From positions 1-6,193 of the forward strand of contig DATBMY010000277.1 of assembly GCA_036554605.1 (NCBI GenBank): a stretch of DNA of 6,193 nucleotides. The letters are read 5' to 3'. Below, in pieces: positions 4,911-6,193 of the stretch (its first letter is position 1; every line of letters starts with the position of its first letter). Source of the DNA: DATBMY01 sp036554605. GTDB taxonomy: Bacteria; Acidobacteriota; Blastocatellia; UBA7656. The notes beneath the pieces are model-generated. The model saw nothing but the letters and a program-made list of their open reading frames with translations, was not told the origin of the DNA and did not search any database. The position numbers and the translations under genes were made by a program.

Positions 4911-4944
4911 AGGGTGAGCGCATGCGCTCACCCTTAACTTTTCT
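4911..4944 (+). terminator. Rho-independent terminator of the intergenic transcript
   Basis: A perfect 24-bp palindrome (4911-4934, half-site AGGGTGAGCGCA) forms a 10-bp stem with a CATG loop and is followed by TAACTTTTCT. The minus-strand side has no T-run, so it works for plus-strand transcripts. No protein gene ends nearby on the plus strand apart from the doubtful small ORF, which supports an independent transcript. Confidence 0.8.
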
Positions 4945-4959
4945 AAGCCGCGCTTCATC

Positions 4960-4989
4960 TTGACACTTTTCGCCCCCGATTGTTACAGT
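4960..4989 (+). promoter_or_regulatory. Predicted icd promoter
   Basis: A perfect TTGACA (4960-4965) is followed after 18 bases by TACAGT (4984-4989, four of six). Transcription would start near 4996, giving a leader of about 47 bases to the icd ATG. It lies just beyond the preceding terminator, so icd is probably transcribed on its own. Confidence 0.65.
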
Positions 4990-5026
4990 CCCTCGCTTGA
5001 ACACCGCATCATACGGCTCGCATATC

Positions 5027-5033
5027 AGGAGGT
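5027..5033 (+). promoter_or_regulatory. Strong Shine-Dalgarno of icd
   Basis: AGGAGGT ends 9 bases before the ATG at 5043 and matches the full anti-Shine-Dalgarno core, as expected for a highly expressed central-metabolism gene. It is perfectly complementary over 7 bases to ACCTCCT at 4886-4892 in the upstream candidate RNA. Confidence 0.85.
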
Positions 5034-5042
5034 CCTAATATA

Positions 5043-6193
5043 ATGGCTACATTCAACGGCATAGAGGTTCCCGCCGACGGTCAAAAGATCACCGTTGACG
5101 GCACGCGGCTCGCGGTTCCCGACAATCCCATCATCCCCTTCATCGAAGGCGACGGCACCGGGCGCGACATCTGGCGCGCATCCGAGCGAGTCTTCGACGC
5201 CGCGGTCGAGCGGGCATACGGCGGGCGTCGCCGCATCGTCTGGTTCGAGATATTCGCTGGCGAAAAGGCGTTTAACAGATTTGGCGAGTGGCTCCCGGAA
5301 GATTCCGTGAAGGCCATATCCGAGTTCGTAGTCGCGATAAAGGGACCGCTGACTACCCCCGTTGGCGGCGGCATTCGCAGCCTCAACGTCACGCTGCGCC
5401 AGGTGCTCGACCTTTACGCCTGCGTCCGCCCCGTTCGCTATTTTGACGGCGTGCCTTCGCCCGTGCGCCGCCCGGAAAAAGTCGACGTGGTCATATTCCG
5501 CGAGAACACCGAAGACGTTTATACCGGAATAGAATTCTCGTCGGGAAGCGAGCGGGCGCGCGAGGTCATCAGCCTGCTCAACGAGAAATACGGCTACAGC
5601 GTGCGAGAAGATAGCGGCATCGGCGTAAAGCCTATCTCGCCTCTGGGAACAAAGCGACTGGTGCGCCGCGCCATACATTACGCGCTCGATTTCAACAGGC
5701 CGTCGGTCACGCTCGTTCATAAGGGCAACATCATGAAATTTACAGAGGGCGCGTTTCGCGACTGGGGCTACGAAGTCGCAAAAGCGGAGTTCCGCTCAGA
5801 CATTGTCACCGAGCGCGAGATATGGATACTTGAAAACCGCGAGAAGAACCCTTCGATAAGCGAAGAGGAAAACGCGCGCATGATCGAGCCCGGATTCGAG
5901 CAGATGAGCGAGAAGCAGCGCGCCTCGGTTGTTGAAGAGGTCCGGCAGACCATGGCTTCGATCTGGGAGTCGCACGGCAACGGCGAATGGAAACGAAAGC
6001 TCCTTATCAAGGATCGCATAGCCGACTCCATGTTCCAGCAGATACTCATACGGCCCGACGAGTATTCCGTCGTCGCCACTCCGAACCTGAACGGCGACTA
6101 CATCAGCGATGCGGCGGCGGCGCAGGTGGGCGGCTTAGGAATGGCTCCAGGAGCCAATATCGGGGACCGGGCCGCCGTCTTCGAAGCCACTCA
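5043..6193 (+). CDS. icd: NADP-dependent isocitrate dehydrogenase, 3' end beyond the window
   Basis: The enzyme oxidatively decarboxylates isocitrate to 2-oxoglutarate in the TCA cycle, in the cytoplasm. The frame runs from the ATG at 5043 to the window edge, 383 full codons. Visible motifs include NPIIPFIEGDGTGRDI, AIKGPLTTPVGGGIRSLNV (Ser113 and Asn115), Arg119, Arg129, Arg153, FRENTEDVY with Tyr160, HKGNIMKFTEG (Lys227, catalytic lysine), KDRIAD (Asp324 and Asp328, metal ligands) and NLNGDYISDAAAAQVGGLGMAPGANIGD. Numbering up to Tyr160 equals that of E. coli. Ser113 is where E. coli IDH is phosphorylated by AceK, but no kinase is in view. Between residues 250 and 320 there is about 50 extra residues relative to E. 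coli, including a charged Glu- and Arg-rich helix region; such an insertion is, from memory, like cyanobacterial-type enzymes. The missing end should hold HGTAPKYAG and about 70-90 residues. Confidence 0.97.
   Translation, partial: MATFNGIEVPADGQKITVDGTRLAVPDNPIIPFIEGDGTGRDIWRASERVFDAAVERAYGGRRRIVWFEIFAGEKAFNRFGEWLPEDSVKAISEFVVAIKGPLTTPVGGGIRSLNVTLRQVLDLYACVRPVRYFDGVPSPVRRPEKVDVVIFRENTEDVYTGIEFSSGSERAREVISLLNEKYGYSVREDSGIGVKPISPLGTKRLVRRAIHYALDFNRPSVTLVHKGNIMKFTEGAFRDWGYEVAKAEFRSDIVTEREIWILENREKNPSISEEENARMIEPGFEQMSEKQRASVVEEVRQTMASIWESHGNGEWKRKLLIKDRIADSMFQQILIRPDEYSVVATPNLNGDYISDAAAAQVGGLGMAPGANIGDRAAVFEAT

Larger units (their letters stand above)
4566..4944 (+). ncRNA. Candidate structured small RNA between the FHA regulator gene and icd
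   Basis: This is the main part of a gene-poor gap of about 560 bases (4484-5042). It is bounded by a promoter and a strong terminator and contains a 12-bp long-range helix (4599-4610 with 4730-4741), a small hairpin GCGGCT/AGCCGC (4621-4644), and a 12-bp hairpin with a C-rich 24-base loop (4804-4851). An unpaired-looking CCTACCTCCTAA stretch (4883-4894) resembles an anti-Shine-Dalgarno. A shorter version could start near 4788 from TTTAGC-N17-CATAAT (4753-4781). I compared it by eye with the hallmark sequences of tmRNA, RNase P RNA, 6S and SRP RNA and saw no match. Third positions of the only small ORF are less GC-rich than in the neighbouring genes. The start is predicted and no homologue is recognised. 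Confidence 0.42.

Noticed and set aside
4751..4918. Frame starting at ATG 4761 with a CPKCPGVC motif
   Set aside because: It reads straight through the 12-bp C-rich hairpin, has no ribosome binding site and looks like a chance frame.
4484..5042. Housekeeping RNA such as tmRNA, RNase P RNA, 6S or SRP RNA
   Set aside because: None of the hallmark sequences I know (for example GAGGAAAGTCC of RNase P, a TTCAA loop with CCA end of tmRNA) was seen. This was an eye comparison, so a covariance search could still overturn it.
5025..5720. Minus-strand frame of 231 codons opposite icd
   Set aside because: The opposite strand encodes a well-conserved isocitrate dehydrogenase throughout.

Overview
The window is a GC-rich (above 50% by eye) bacterial chromosome segment of ordinary housekeeping and stress genes. 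It also holds one unexplained intergenic region of about 560 bases. Protein features recall Acidobacteriota: a PhoB/CadC-type winged-helix regulator joined to an FHA domain, and an isocitrate dehydrogenase with a large insertion. Frequent ATA isoleucine codons despite the high GC fit the same picture. This placement is from memory of the families and is only moderately certain. No mobile element, CRISPR array, tRNA or rRNA was found.

Layout. 1-800 (+) is the C-terminal part of a BrkB/YihY membrane protein. It is followed after 10 bases by a complete queA (811-1878, +). A strong hairpin terminator that can work in both directions (1884-1925) separates queA from a minus-strand stress cluster transcribed leftwards: perR (3153-3563), ahpC (2494-3060) and a thioredoxin-like gene (1940-2425). 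The cluster reads as a full peroxide circuit: a PerR-type sensor with all five regulatory metal ligands, a 2-Cys peroxiredoxin, and a CGIC thiol oxidoreductase that may recycle it. A near-consensus Per box lies on the -10 element of the perR promoter, so autoregulation is likely.

Divergent from perR is a gene for an FHA plus winged-helix regulator (3707-4483, +). It has no receiver domain and is probably wired to Ser/Thr kinase signalling. Straight after its stop come three direct repeats at 11-bp spacing, with a degenerate fourth. They run into the -35 of a good sigma70-like promoter (4531-4559). That promoter should drive a transcript ending at a strong terminator (4911-4944), about 380 nt in all. 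The transcript contains a 12-bp long-range helix, a 12-bp hairpin with a C-rich 24-nt loop, an anti-Shine-Dalgarno-like CCUCC stretch and only a doubtful 60-codon ORF. I read it as a candidate structured small RNA, possibly controlled by an OmpR/PhoB-type regulator; it is the most interesting part of the window.

The window ends in icd (5043 to the edge, +), which has its own promoter and a strong ribosome binding site and is cut by the window end.
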